In this document: positions 14,442 through 22,793 of the stretch, piece after piece
How positions within the stretch are numbered: position 1 is the first letter of the stretch
Layout of the letters: each line of letters opens with the position of its first letter
Source of the DNA: an uncultured Collinsella sp.
GTDB taxonomy: Bacteria > Actinomycetota > Coriobacteriia > Coriobacteriales > Coriobacteriaceae
NCBI GenBank assembly: GCA_958407995.1
Contig: CATYJU010000018.1
Span: 1 to 35,132, forward strand
Reading direction: 5' to 3'
Length of the DNA stretch: 35,132 bases
Program-made: the position numbers and the translations under genes
The notes under the pieces: generated by a model
The model's database searches: none
What the model was told of the DNA's origin: nothing
What the model saw: the letters and a program-made list of their open reading frames with translations, nothing else

Positions 14442-17312
14442 ATGAGTCGCCGCAACACCGAACTGCTCTTGCTCATCGCCTCGGCGTTCCCCGTCATCCT
14501 GCTCTATGCGATGTACGTGCTCACCGCGGGTGCCACGATTTCCTTTGAGACGCTCGCCGTGCCGATCGGCCTGTTCGCCGCCTTCGCCGCGGCGCATATC
14601 GCCGTGCGCATCCTGGCGCCCGGCGCCGACCCCGCCATCCTGCCCATCGTCTTTGTGCTCTCGGGCATCGGCATCACATTCGTGACGCGCCTGGCCCCCG
14701 ACCTCGCCATCTCGCAGCTCATCATCTTGTTTGTCTCGGTGGCGCTCATGGTGGGAACGCTCGCGCTGGTCAAGAACCTCGACGTGGTCATGCGCTACAA
14801 GTACACCTTTGGCATTATCGGCATCATCCTGCTGATGCTGCCGATCTTTATCGGCACCACGATCTCGGGCTCCAAGCTGTGGATTCGCATCGCGGGCTTC
14901 ACCATCCAGCCCGGCGAGTTCGCCAAGGTCTTCATCGTCCTGTTCCTGGCAGGCTATCTGGCCGAGAACCGCGAGCTGCTCTCCATCTCCAACCGCAAGA
15001 TCCTGGGCCTCAAGATTCCGCGCTTCCGCCTGCTGCTGCCGCTGTTTGCCGTGTGGGGCGTGTGCCTGCTCATCGTCGTCTTCGAACGCGACCTGGGCTC
15101 GGCCGTCCTGTTCTACACCATCTTTTTGCTGATGCTCTATGTTGCCACGGGACGCTTTTCGTACGTCATCATCGGCCTTGCGCTGCTGGCCGTTGGAGCC
15201 GTGGGCGCCTACAAGTTCCTGTCGCACGTGCAGGTGCGCTTTCAGGTCTGGGTCGATCCGTTTAAGGACGCCCAGGGCCAGGGCTACCAGATCGTACAGT
15301 CGCTTTACTCGCTGGCTGACGGCGGCCTGGTTGGCGTCGGCATCGGCAATGGCATGGCAAACAACATCCCCGTCGTCGAGTCCGACTTTATCTTCTCGGC
15401 CATCGGCGAGGAAATGGGCCTTTTGGGCGGCGGCGCCGTGCTCATCCTGTTTATGCTTTTTGCCGTGCGTGGCCTCACCACGGCAGCCCGCGCCAAGTCC
15501 GACCTTGCCGCCTTTAGCGCGGCCGGCCTTACGGCGGCCATCAGCTTCCAGGCATTCTTAATCGTTGGCGGCGTAACCCGCCTAATCCCGCTGACCGGCG
15601 TCACCCTACCCTTTATGAGCCAGGGCGGCTCCTCGCTGCTGGCGAGCTTTATCATCGTCGCGCTGCTGCTGCGCGCCGGCGACGAGGCAACCGGACGCGA
15701 AGCCGAGCTCACCGGCACCGGCACCATGGCCGCCATCACCGATGACCAGGTCGCATCCGCCGCTGCCCCGACCGGTACGCGTTTTGCCAGCACACCTTCC
15801 TACAGCCACGGCAACCACTCCGCGGGTTCTCGCATGCGTCGTCGTCTGCTCGACACGCCTGAGTCCGGCGTGCTCGGCCGCGTTGCACTTGCCAACCGTC
15901 TGACTCGTGCCGTGTTTGCCTTTACGGCGCTGTTCGCCATCCTTATCGGCAACCTCACCTATGTCCAGGTCATCAAGGCGAAAGACTATCAGGACATGCC
16001 GACCAACAACCACACCATCGCCCGCTCCAAGTACATCCAGCGTGGCTCCATCATCACGTCCGACGGCGTGACACTAGCCGAGTCGCTGCAGCAGGAGGAC
16101 GGCACCTACGCCCGCTCCTACCCCAACGGCAACATGGCCGCGCACGTGGTGGGCTACGTGAGCCAGCAATACGGCACCGCCGGCATCGAGAGCGTCATGA
16201 ACGATACGCTCACCGGCTCCAAGGATTACTCCAGCTGGAACAACGCCATCGCGTCGCTCGCGGGGCAGACCCAGCCGGGCAATACCGCCAAGCTCACCAT
16301 CGACTCGCGTATCCAGACGGCTGCCGAGCAGGCGCTCAAAGGCTTTAAGGGCGCTGTGGTGGTCATGGATCCGCGCACCGGTGCGGTCCTTGCGTGCGCG
16401 AGCTCGCCCACCTACGACAACACCAACATCGATGCCCTGCTGCAGACGGGCGGCGGCGAGGACGGCTCCATGTACAATCGCGCCATGGACGCGCTGTACA
16501 CGCCGGGCTCAACGTTTAAGGTCGTCACACTCTCCGCGGCGCTCGAAACCGGCACCGCCAGCCTTACCAGCACGTACCAGGCGCCCGGCTCCATGGACAT
16601 TGGCAACGCGCCGGTCACCAACGATGCCAACGAGAGCTACGGCACCATCAGCCTGCAGCAGGCCTTCGCCGTGTCGTCCAACGTCGTCTTTGGCCAGGTG
16701 GCAAACGAGGTCGGTGCCAGCTCGCTCGTCCAGTTTGCCAACGCCTTTGGCTACGGCCAAAAGCTCGGTCAGGATCTGACCACCGCGGCTTCCATCATGG
16801 CCGACCCGTCGCTTATGACCGAGTGGGAGACCGCTTGGGCAGGCGCCGGCCAGCCCGTCGGTATGGACCACACGCCTGGCCCGCAGACCACCGTTATGCA
16901 GAATTGCGTGATCGCTGCCGCTATCGCCAACAGCGGCGTGGTCATGGACCCGTTCTTTGTGTCCCAGATACTCGCCCCGGACGGAACCGTGGTTAAGACC
17001 ACACAGTCCCGCTCGCTGGGCCAGGCTGTCAGCTCTGCCACGGCCGACCAGGTTAAGCAGGCCATGCTCGCCGTCGTGCAGTCCGGTACCGGCACCGATG
17101 CCCAGATTCCGGGCGTCAAGGTTGCCGGCAAGACCGGTTCGGCCGAGACCGGCGGCACCAACGTCAACTCTATGTTTGTTGGCTTTGCACCTTACGATTC
17201 ACCCACGGTTGCCATCTCGGTGGCCTTGGAGGATTACGACAAACACGACGTCGAGGCGGCCAAGATTGCCGGCATCGTCCTGACCGCGGCGCTCGCCGCA
17301 CAGGGAGCGTGA
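14442..17312 (+). CDS. RodA/FtsW (SEDS) glycosyltransferase fused to class B penicillin-binding protein
   Basis: One uninterrupted frame of 956 residues encodes both partners of a peptidoglycan synthase. Residues 1-425 are a SEDS polytopic domain, with the conserved Asp in VFERDLGSAV, the PFMSQGGSS segment and EEMGLLGG. After a linker (about 430-475) a further membrane helix (about 485-510) leads into a class B PBP with a dimerisation region and a transpeptidase domain. Its motifs are SxxK (Ser690, GSTFK), SxN (SSN 745-747) and KTG (897-899). SEDS proteins polymerise glycan strands and bPBPs cross-link them. In mycobacteria rodA and pbpA are separate neighbours in this same position. Start 14442 has AAAGGGAG upstream; a GTG at 14433 lies inside that ribosome binding site. 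Confidence 0.95.
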   Translation: MSRRNTELLLLIASAFPVILLYAMYVLTAGATISFETLAVPIGLFAAFAAAHIAVRILAPGADPAILPIVFVLSGIGITFVTRLAPDLAISQLIILFVSVALMVGTLALVKNLDVVMRYKYTFGIIGIILLMLPIFIGTTISGSKLWIRIAGFTIQPGEFAKVFIVLFLAGYLAENRELLSISNRKILGLKIPRFRLLLPLFAVWGVCLLIVVFERDLGSAVLFYTIFLLMLYVATGRFSYVIIGLALLAVGAVGAYKFLSHVQVRFQVWVDPFKDAQGQGYQIVQSLYSLADGGLVGVGIGNGMANNIPVVESDFIFSAIGEEMGLLGGGAVLILFMLFAVRGLTTAARAKSDLAAFSAAGLTAAISFQAFLIVGGVTRLIPLTGVTLPFMSQGGSSLLASFIIVALLLRAGDEATGREAELTGTGTMAAITDDQVASAAAPTGTRFASTPSYSHGNHSAGSRMRRRLLDTPESGVLGRVALANRLTRAVFAFTALFAILIGNLTYVQVIKAKDYQDMPTNNHTIARSKYIQRGSIITSDGVTLAESLQQEDGTYARSYPNGNMAAHVVGYVSQQYGTAGIESVMNDTLTGSKDYSSWNNAIASLAGQTQPGNTAKLTIDSRIQTAAEQALKGFKGAVVVMDPRTGAVLACASSPTYDNTNIDALLQTGGGEDGSMYNRAMDALYTPGSTFKVVTLSAALETGTASLTSTYQAPGSMDIGNAPVTNDANESYGTISLQQAFAVSSNVVFGQVANEVGASSLVQFANAFGYGQKLGQDLTTAASIMADPSLMTEWETAWAGAGQPVGMDHTPGPQTTVMQNCVIAAAIANSGVVMDPFFVSQILAPDGTVVKTTQSRSLGQAVSSATADQVKQAMLAVVQSGTGTDAQIPGVKVAGKTGSAETGGTNVNSMFVGFAPYDSPTVAISVALEDYDKHDVEAAKIAGIVLTAALAAQGA

Positions 17313-17444
17313 TGCCCATGATCAAAGCGGATACTTGGGGCACACCGCGGCCGATGAGCTAGTGACAACGCGCCACACGGCCCCAGCGGCCACACATTTG
17401 GTACTACACACATCGTTGAGCGAATAGTTATGTTAGGAGCAGGA

Positions 17445-19388
17445 ATGGAACAGAGGGTCCTCGGGGGAAGATACCTCCTCAAGGATAAGGTGGGAACGGG
17501 CGGCATGGCGACCGTCTTCCGTGCACAGGATCAGGTCCTCGACCGCACGGTTGCCGTCAAGATCATGCTGCCGCAGTATGCCGGCGACGCCACCTTCGCC
17601 GCCCGCTTTAAGCAGGAGGCCCAGGCAGCTGCCGGCCTGTCCTCCCCCTATATCGTGGGCGTCTACGACTGGGGCAAGGACGGCGACACCTATTACATCG
17701 TCATGGAGTACCTGCGCGGTACCGACCTTAAGAGCGGCATCAAGAGCCACGGCGCCCTCGACCCCAAGAAGGTCGCCCAGATCGGCTCGCAGATCAGCTC
17801 CGCGCTTTCGGTCGCCCACAAGCACGAGATCATCCACCGCGACATTAAGCCGCAGAACATCATGGTGCTGCCCGACGGCAACATCAAGGTGATGGACTTT
17901 GGCATCGCGCGTGCCAAGAACAGCCACCTCACGCAAGACAACAACGTGCTGGGAACCGCCCACTACGTCAGCCCCGAGCAGACCCGCGGTCAGGACCTCG
18001 GCCCCACCTCGGATATCTACTCGCTGGGCGTCGTGATGTACGAGTGCGCCACCGGCCGCGTTCCCTTTGACGGTGACGACGCTATCTCGGTCGCACTCAA
18101 GCAGGTCAACGAGCTGCCAATTCCGCCGAGCCAGATCAACTCCGGTGTCGACGCCGACCTTGAGCGCATCATCCTCAAGTGCATGGAGAAGGACCCGGCA
18201 AACCGCTTCCAGACCGCCGACGAGCTGCGTCAGGTGCTCAACAGCTACCTGTCGGGCCGTGCCGTCAACGTCTCGGAGCCCACGCGCATCATCGGTGCCC
18301 CCGGTGAGCTGGGCGCCACCAAGACCCGTGAGCTGTCTGACTCCACGCGCGCTATGGTTCGCCCCGTATCGGGCGTAAGCGGACAGACCAACCCCCGCAG
18401 CGCCGTCTCGGGTTCCACCGGTTCCTACGAGGTCGATCAGCCCAAGTCCAACAAGAACAAGATTATCGCCGCCGTAGTCGCCGCAATCGCCGTGGTTGGC
18501 GTTGTGGTGGCCTTCGCCACCGGGCTCTTTGGGGGCGAGCAGGTTACGGTGCCCGATGTGCTTAACAAGGACCAGCAGACCGCTATCGAGCTGATCAAGG
18601 AGGCCGGCCTTGAGGTCGGAACTGTCGACCAGAGCTATAACGACGATGTCGACGAGGGCAAGGTTGCCGAGCAGACCCCCAACGGCAACACTAAGAAGCC
18701 CAAGGGCACCAAGGTGAACCTGGTGATCTCCAAGGGCCCCAAGCCCTCCGAGAAAGTTGAGGTTCCGCAGCTCGTCGGCCTAACCAAGGACCAGGCCGAG
18801 GCCGCGCTGGCAAGCGTGGGCCTGAAGGGCAACGCAACCGAGGAGGCCAACGAGGCCGACGAAGGCCAGGTCTTTGAGCAGGGCACTGATGCCGGCAAGG
18901 AAGTCGAGAAGGGCACGACCATCTCGTATAAGGTCTCCAGCGGTCCTGACACCACCTCCGTCCCCGATCTGACCGACATGACCGAGGCCCAGGCACGCAA
19001 CGCTCTCGACATGGCCGGTTTTGGCGTCAACGTGAGCTACCAGGAGAACGATTCCGTCACCGAGGGCACCGTCATTAGCTGGAACCCCAGCGGCAAGCAG
19101 AAGCCCGGCGCCACGATCACCGTCGTCATCGCCAAAAAGTCCGGCAAGGCCAGCGTTCCGGGCAACCTGTACGGCAAGAGCATCTCCGCCGCCGTCACCG
19201 CGCTCAACAACGCCGGATTCTACAACATCGCATTCTGCGATCAGAACGGCAACCCCGTGAGTGGCAACGAAAACGCCACCGTGACGGGCGTCTCCCCCAC
19301 TGGCAAGCAGTCCACCGACAGCACGATCACGTTGACGGTTTCGCTTTCTGGCTCCGATTCGGGCGACGATTCCGGCACGACTAACTAG
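17445..19388 (+). CDS. pknB: PASTA-domain Ser/Thr kinase PknB
   Basis: This 647-residue kinase senses peptidoglycan fragments or lipid II and controls wall growth and division. The catalytic domain (about residues 8-275) shows VGTGGMATV, Lys39 in VAVKIM, HRDIKPQN with Asp133, DFGIA and GTAHYVSPEQ. A juxtamembrane segment with many Thr/Ser residues (about 280-335) precedes one transmembrane helix (about 340-362). Four PASTA repeats follow (opening VTVPDVL, VEVPQLV, TSVPDLT and ASVPGNL), the last divergent. The start at 17445 is preceded by TTAGGAG; the in-frame ATG at 17430 lies upstream of that site. The 132-bp gap after the RodA-PBP gene could hold a separate promoter, but I see no strong one. 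A strong terminator at 19441 ends the cluster. Confidence 0.96.
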   Translation: MEQRVLGGRYLLKDKVGTGGMATVFRAQDQVLDRTVAVKIMLPQYAGDATFAARFKQEAQAAAGLSSPYIVGVYDWGKDGDTYYIVMEYLRGTDLKSGIKSHGALDPKKVAQIGSQISSALSVAHKHEIIHRDIKPQNIMVLPDGNIKVMDFGIARAKNSHLTQDNNVLGTAHYVSPEQTRGQDLGPTSDIYSLGVVMYECATGRVPFDGDDAISVALKQVNELPIPPSQINSGVDADLERIILKCMEKDPANRFQTADELRQVLNSYLSGRAVNVSEPTRIIGAPGELGATKTRELSDSTRAMVRPVSGVSGQTNPRSAVSGSTGSYEVDQPKSNKNKIIAAVVAAIAVVGVVVAFATGLFGGEQVTVPDVLNKDQQTAIELIKEAGLEVGTVDQSYNDDVDEGKVAEQTPNGNTKKPKGTKVNLVISKGPKPSEKVEVPQLVGLTKDQAEAALASVGLKGNATEEANEADEGQVFEQGTDAGKEVEKGTTISYKVSSGPDTTSVPDLTDMTEAQARNALDMAGFGVNVSYQENDSVTEGTVISWNPSGKQKPGATITVVIAKKSGKASVPGNLYGKSISAAVTALNNAGFYNIAFCDQNGNPVSGNENATVTGVSPTGKQSTDSTITLTVSLSGSDSGDDSGTTN

Positions 19389-19440
19389 TCGAGGACCCAT
19401 CACCCGCAGCGGCTAGGGCCGCAAACATATTCGCTCAACG

Positions 19441-19477
19441 GCGCCCGCTTGCTCCCCCGCAAGCGGGCGCTTTATTT
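19441..19477 (+). terminator. Rho-independent terminator after pknB
   Basis: A perfect 12-bp stem (GCGCCCGCTTGC / GCAAGCGGGCGC) with a TCCCCC loop is followed by TTTATTT. It lies 52 bp past the pknB stop and is the clearest intrinsic terminator in the window. Confidence 0.95.
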
Positions 19478-19509
19478 ATCGACAGACCATGGCCCCTTAG
19501 CAACGCAAA

Positions 19510-19531
19510 GAGGCCCGCAAAAGCGAGCCTC
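19510..19531 (-). terminator. Hairpin ending the fructoselysine-side transcription
   Basis: The stem GAGGC-C-CGC / GCG-A-GCCTC with an AAAA loop is followed on the minus strand by TTTGCG. It probably stops minus-strand transcription from the fructoselysine operon before it meets the pknB terminator. Confidence 0.5.
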
Positions 19532-19562
19532 CCAGGTGACAACAGAATATGTAATGCAGTAA

Positions 19563-19828
19563 TTACTGGCCGCAGAACTTCACCATGATCTCGACCATGG
19601 ACTCTTGCCTATGGACAAAATGTCCATAGGCAAGGAGATGAAAGAGTAAGGACAACGCCCTCTAAAAGAAGGCCGTATATGAAGATTGCATATCCCTTTT
19701 GCCTTCATATACTCAAGAAGCACCCCTCGAAGCGCTCCTGAGAGGCCCCCTTGGATGCAACCCAGGGGATCCAGATTCTGGTAGACATCGGCGCAGCAAA
19801 ATCCTGCCGCGCAGGCACGAACGGACAT
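19563..19828 (-). pseudogene. Decayed PfkB-type sugar kinase remnant (tentative)
   Basis: On the minus strand TTAGGAG precedes an ATG at 19828 that opens MSVRACAAGFCCADVYQNLD, which resembles the N-terminus of PfkB sugar kinases such as FrlD. The similarity stops after about 20 codons. In another frame the segment ends with a plausible C-terminus, ESMVEIMVKFCGQ, stopping at 19563-19565. The middle of a normal ~300-residue kinase would be missing, and a perfect 14-bp hairpin (19604-19634) sits just before the tail. I infer an internally deleted second kinase gene downstream of frlD; an unrelated small protein is the alternative. Confidence 0.35.
19604..19634. repeat. Perfect 14-bp inverted repeat, 3-nt loop
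   Basis: CTTGCCTATGGACA (19604-19617) is perfectly complemented at 19621-19634 with AAA between. There is no T-run on either side, so it is not an ordinary terminator. Neighbouring it is a 10-bp inverted repeat, GTATATGAAG (19675-19684) with CTTCATATAC (19703-19712). Confidence 0.8.
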
Positions 19829-19882
19829 CTTGACTCCTAACGCAATGCGGGGCGCCCCAAGACACCCCGCCACGACAAAAAA

Positions 19883-20755
19883 CTAGTTCTCGTAGACCAG
19901 CGGGTGGCCCCAACTGCCCTCGATCTTGCAGGTCTCCGCCGCAAAACCGGCAGCGAAGTCCAAGCTCTCGCGAATCGCGGCCTCGCCGCACTCGCCGGCC
20001 TTCTTCTTGGAAAGATAGGTGACCAAAAACGCCGTCAGCAGTGAATCGCCGGCCGCCATAGCGTCTTTGAGCTCCTCGGGCGCCACGGGCTTGATGCCCT
20101 GCTCGTAGAAGTTTTCGCCGTCATAGGCGACGGAGCCCTTGCTCCCGCGCGATGCGCATACGATTTGAGGGCCAAGGGCCTTCACCCACTCGAGCTTCGC
20201 CTTGATATCCTCCAGGGAAGCGTCGCCCATGGACATAAAGGCGTACGTCACAAATGGCGCAATCTGCCCGAAGTGCTCGTCGGTGGAGTCATCGGAGAAG
20301 TCGAAGCTGATAGGCACGCCGGCAGCCTTGATCTTGGGGAGCTCGCGCTCGGTGAAGCAGTAGTTGCCGCTGTGCACCAAATCGAAGCCGCTGACGTACT
20401 CGGCGGCGAAGCGGTCTATCACGTAGCGCATGTCGCCACGTATGCCGCCTTCATTGGAGCCCAGGAAGATACGGTCCCCGGTCTCGTCAACGGTCACGCG
20501 AGCGGCGCCGTTGACGCCCAGGACCTGCTGGCAGCGAAGAAGCTCGACGCCCTCGTCCTCGAGCGATGCTATAACGTGCTCGGCCTCCTCATCTGATCCG
20601 AAGATTCCCATGTAGGCGCTGCGATCGACGCCGAGCTTCTTGGCGAAGACGGCGAAGTTAACTGCATTGCCGCCGGGATACATGGTCTTGATGTGCTCGT
20701 ACTTATCGACAACGTTGTCTCCAAAGCCAAGCACGCTTATAGGATAGGCTGCCAT
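19883..20755 (-). CDS. frlD: Fructoselysine 6-kinase (PfkB family)
   Basis: FrlD phosphorylates fructoselysine at C6, giving the substrate of FrlB. The 290-residue protein is a PfkB-fold kinase with the FrlD-type N-terminus GFGDNVVDKYEH, the substrate-binding YPGGNAVNFAVF and the C-terminal region DAMAAGDSLLTAFLV, in which the catalytic aspartate of the usual GAGD motif appears as AAGD. Length is slightly above E. coli FrlD. The start at 20755 is chosen because GGAG sits six bases upstream; the ATG at 20767 contains that site. It is the last gene of the operon, 100 bp after frlB, and a strong hairpin fills that gap. Confidence 0.88.
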   Translation of the reverse strand: MAAYPISVLGFGDNVVDKYEHIKTMYPGGNAVNFAVFAKKLGVDRSAYMGIFGSDEEAEHVIASLEDEGVELLRCQQVLGVNGAARVTVDETGDRIFLGSNEGGIRGDMRYVIDRFAAEYVSGFDLVHSGNYCFTERELPKIKAAGVPISFDFSDDSTDEHFGQIAPFVTYAFMSMGDASLEDIKAKLEWVKALGPQIVCASRGSKGSVAYDGENFYEQGIKPVAPEELKDAMAAGDSLLTAFLVTYLSKKKAGECGEAAIRESLDFAAGFAAETCKIEGSWGHPLVYEN

Positions 20756-20798
20756 GGTTATCTCCATTCAGGTAAACCGCCGTGGTTACGGCGAGCAG

Positions 20799-20844
20799 AC
20801 GGGGCGCGAGGGATTCGCACGTCTCAACGCGCCTCGCGCCCCGT
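20799..20844 (-). repeat. 13-bp inverted repeat between frlB and frlD
   Basis: ACGGGGCGCGAGG (20799-20811) pairs perfectly with 20832-20844 across a 20-nt loop. On the transcribed (minus) strand no T-run follows, so a partial terminator, RNA processing signal or mRNA stabiliser for frlB is likelier than full termination. Read on the plus strand it is followed by TTTTAAAA, but no plus-strand gene precedes it. Confidence 0.75.
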
Positions 20845-20854
20845 TTTAAAATCG

Positions 20855-21823
20855 CTAGTACTTCTCGATGCCCATGTAACGACGCACGTCCGGGTGATGG
20901 TCGAACACCTTGCCGCGAGCGGAGCGCAGCTCACAGTTCATCGCGTAGAACAGGATTGGATCAAGGAACGCGCGAACGCTCGCCGGTACTTGGTCCATGC
21001 CGTACTCCATGGCGTCGAGCACCATAAGAGTGTCGGTATGGGTCTCGAGGAATGCGAGGGCGCGCTCATCCATGGCTCGGCACTCACTAGAAGACATCTG
21101 CAGGAAGTAGAAGACTCCGGGCTCGGTCACCTCGAAGGGGCCGTGGAAGTACTCGCCGGAGTGGATATAGGCGCAGCTCTGCCACTGCATCTCCATAAGC
21201 GAGCAGATAGCGAAGCCATAGGCCTGGCTAAACACGGGACCGGACCCCAAGATATACAGGAACTTGTGGTCCTGGCACAGGGCGGCAAAACGGTCGCAGA
21301 GTTCGGCGTTGACCTTCTCGCGAGCTGCAGGCAGGATCTGGTCCATCTTGGCGATGCCTTCGTACATGTCGGCAAGGTCGGCATAACCTTCCTGCTGATC
21401 CAGGAGCTCGGAAGCGAGAGCCAAAGAGATGCCGGCGGGCACCTCCGCCTGCGGAACTCCCTCGCCCCACGGATATACCCAGCACGTCCACTCACCGTTA
21501 TCGATGCCGGAACCCGCGTTGTCCGTCTGCACGATAACGGTCGCGCCCGCCGCCTTGGCGATCGAGCACGCATCGATTACCTCGGGGGTGTTGCCGGAGT
21601 GGCTGCAAGCGATGACAAGGGACTTTTCGCCCAGGCGCTTGGGACGCATGATATCGAACTCGCGGGCGGTATACGCCTCGCTGGCAAACGTAGTCGCCTC
21701 GCGCTTGAGCAGCTCGTGGGCGGGCAGCAGGTCGATGAGGGAGCCGCCGCAGGCAACCCAGAAGACGCTATCGAAACCGTCCTTTTCAGCGATTGCGTCG
21801 GCGATAAGATCATGTGCGTTCAT
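20855..21823 (-). CDS. frlB: Fructoselysine-6-phosphate deglycase (SIS domain)
   Basis: FrlB cleaves fructoselysine 6-phosphate to glucose 6-phosphate and lysine. The 322-residue product has two SIS (sugar isomerase) lobes, as in the GlmS isomerase half. Visible motifs are VACGGSLIDLLPA, ACSHSGNTPE, GSGPVFSQAYGF and the HSGEYFHGPFEV segment that carries active-site residues in FrlB/AgaS-type enzymes. The start at 21823 follows AAAGGAAG at 7 nt; the ORF extends 13 codons further without a site. The C-terminal HHPDVRRYMGIEKY matches the family. The gene lies between the epimerase gene (100 bp gap with a small GGCGGA/TCCGCC hairpin at 21845-21860) and frlD. Confidence 0.9.
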   Translation of the reverse strand: MNAHDLIADAIAEKDGFDSVFWVACGGSLIDLLPAHELLKREATTFASEAYTAREFDIMRPKRLGEKSLVIACSHSGNTPEVIDACSIAKAAGATVIVQTDNAGSGIDNGEWTCWVYPWGEGVPQAEVPAGISLALASELLDQQEGYADLADMYEGIAKMDQILPAAREKVNAELCDRFAALCQDHKFLYILGSGPVFSQAYGFAICSLMEMQWQSCAYIHSGEYFHGPFEVTEPGVFYFLQMSSSECRAMDERALAFLETHTDTLMVLDAMEYGMDQVPASVRAFLDPILFYAMNCELRSARGKVFDHHPDVRRYMGIEKY

Positions 21824-21923
21824 TGTTATTCTTCCTTTCGATACGGCGGACGAATCCGCCAACGTTTACTGCGAGTCTTCTCGTCAAGCGTGTTGACTTC
21901 CCCACGCGAATGGGAGCTACGCG

Positions 21924-22781
21924 CTAGTCGACAAAATACCTCTCGAAGGCGTCCATGTTGTGCCGGTCCGCTGCTGCGGGATCATCGAAATACCTTCCAT
22001 CGGTGATCTCCTGGCCAAGATAGCCCTCGAACCCATGCGCGTTGAGGACGCGTACGAAATCGTCCATACTGTGCTTTCCATCGCCCCAAACCAGATGGCC
22101 ATATGGGTCGCCATCAATGAAGCGCATGTTCCTTATGGCACCATCGCCAAACTCGGCAAACCACTCTTCAAGGCTCTCGCCGGCGACTCCCATAGCGGTA
22201 GTGTCCACCATTGGAGTAAGGTGCGGGCTGGCTACTTGGTCAAGCATGCGCCTGACGTCCGCGAGTGTAACCACCAAGTTGCTCTCTTCCGGCCTCAGGC
22301 TCTCCATGCAGAGGGTCACGCCGTGCTCGCCGGCATAGTCCGCAAGAATCGCCAAGTGCTCGGCAGAGCGCTTCCAAGCCTCCTCGCGGTCCTCGTCCCA
22401 ATCGCCCCAACCGGAGTTGATGGACATATACGGGGCGCCGAGCACCTCGGCGAGCTCGATGCCGTGCTTAAAGTAAGCGAGGCTCCGCTGCGCGTGGAGG
22501 GGCTTTCTGGCAGCGTACTGCCACGGATACACCACGTTCTCCGGACACAGGGAGCTCACGGAGAGTCCGCGGGACTCGATCTTGCGGCGAAGCTCGTCGG
22601 CCTCGAAATACCCCGTGTGGTCCAGCGTCACGTGCGGCTCGGCCGCCCAAAGCTCGATGGTTTTGAAGCCAAGGCGCTGCTGAGCATCAAGGAAGTAATC
22701 GAGCGACCACATGATGTAGTGAATGTTCATGCCGGCGACCTGCTCGCGACGCAGACGGGGTGTGGAAGCGCTTAAATCCAT
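21924..22781 (-). CDS. frlC: FrlC-like sugar-phosphate isomerase/epimerase
   Basis: This 285-residue TIM-barrel protein of the xylose-isomerase-like family resembles FrlC, the fructoselysine/psicoselysine 3-epimerase. Features are the N-terminal MNIHYIMWSLDYFLDAQ, CPENVVYPWQYA, SINSGWGDWDEDREEAW, the metal ligand region LCMESLRPEESN, MVDTTAMG and the final YLGQEITDGRYFDDP. AGGAGG eight bases before 22781 sets the start; a GTG at 22790 overlaps it. The gene begins 12 bp after the transporter stop, so it is in the same operon. It would let the cell use psicoselysine; a different ketose-amine substrate cannot be excluded. Confidence 0.82.
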   Translation of the reverse strand: MDLSASTPRLRREQVAGMNIHYIMWSLDYFLDAQQRLGFKTIELWAAEPHVTLDHTGYFEADELRRKIESRGLSVSSLCPENVVYPWQYAARKPLHAQRSLAYFKHGIELAEVLGAPYMSINSGWGDWDEDREEAWKRSAEHLAILADYAGEHGVTLCMESLRPEESNLVVTLADVRRMLDQVASPHLTPMVDTTAMGVAGESLEEWFAEFGDGAIRNMRFIDGDPYGHLVWGDGKHSMDDFVRVLNAHGFEGYLGQEITDGRYFDDPAAADRHNMDAFERYFVD

Positions 22782-22793
22782 GCTGGGCACCTC

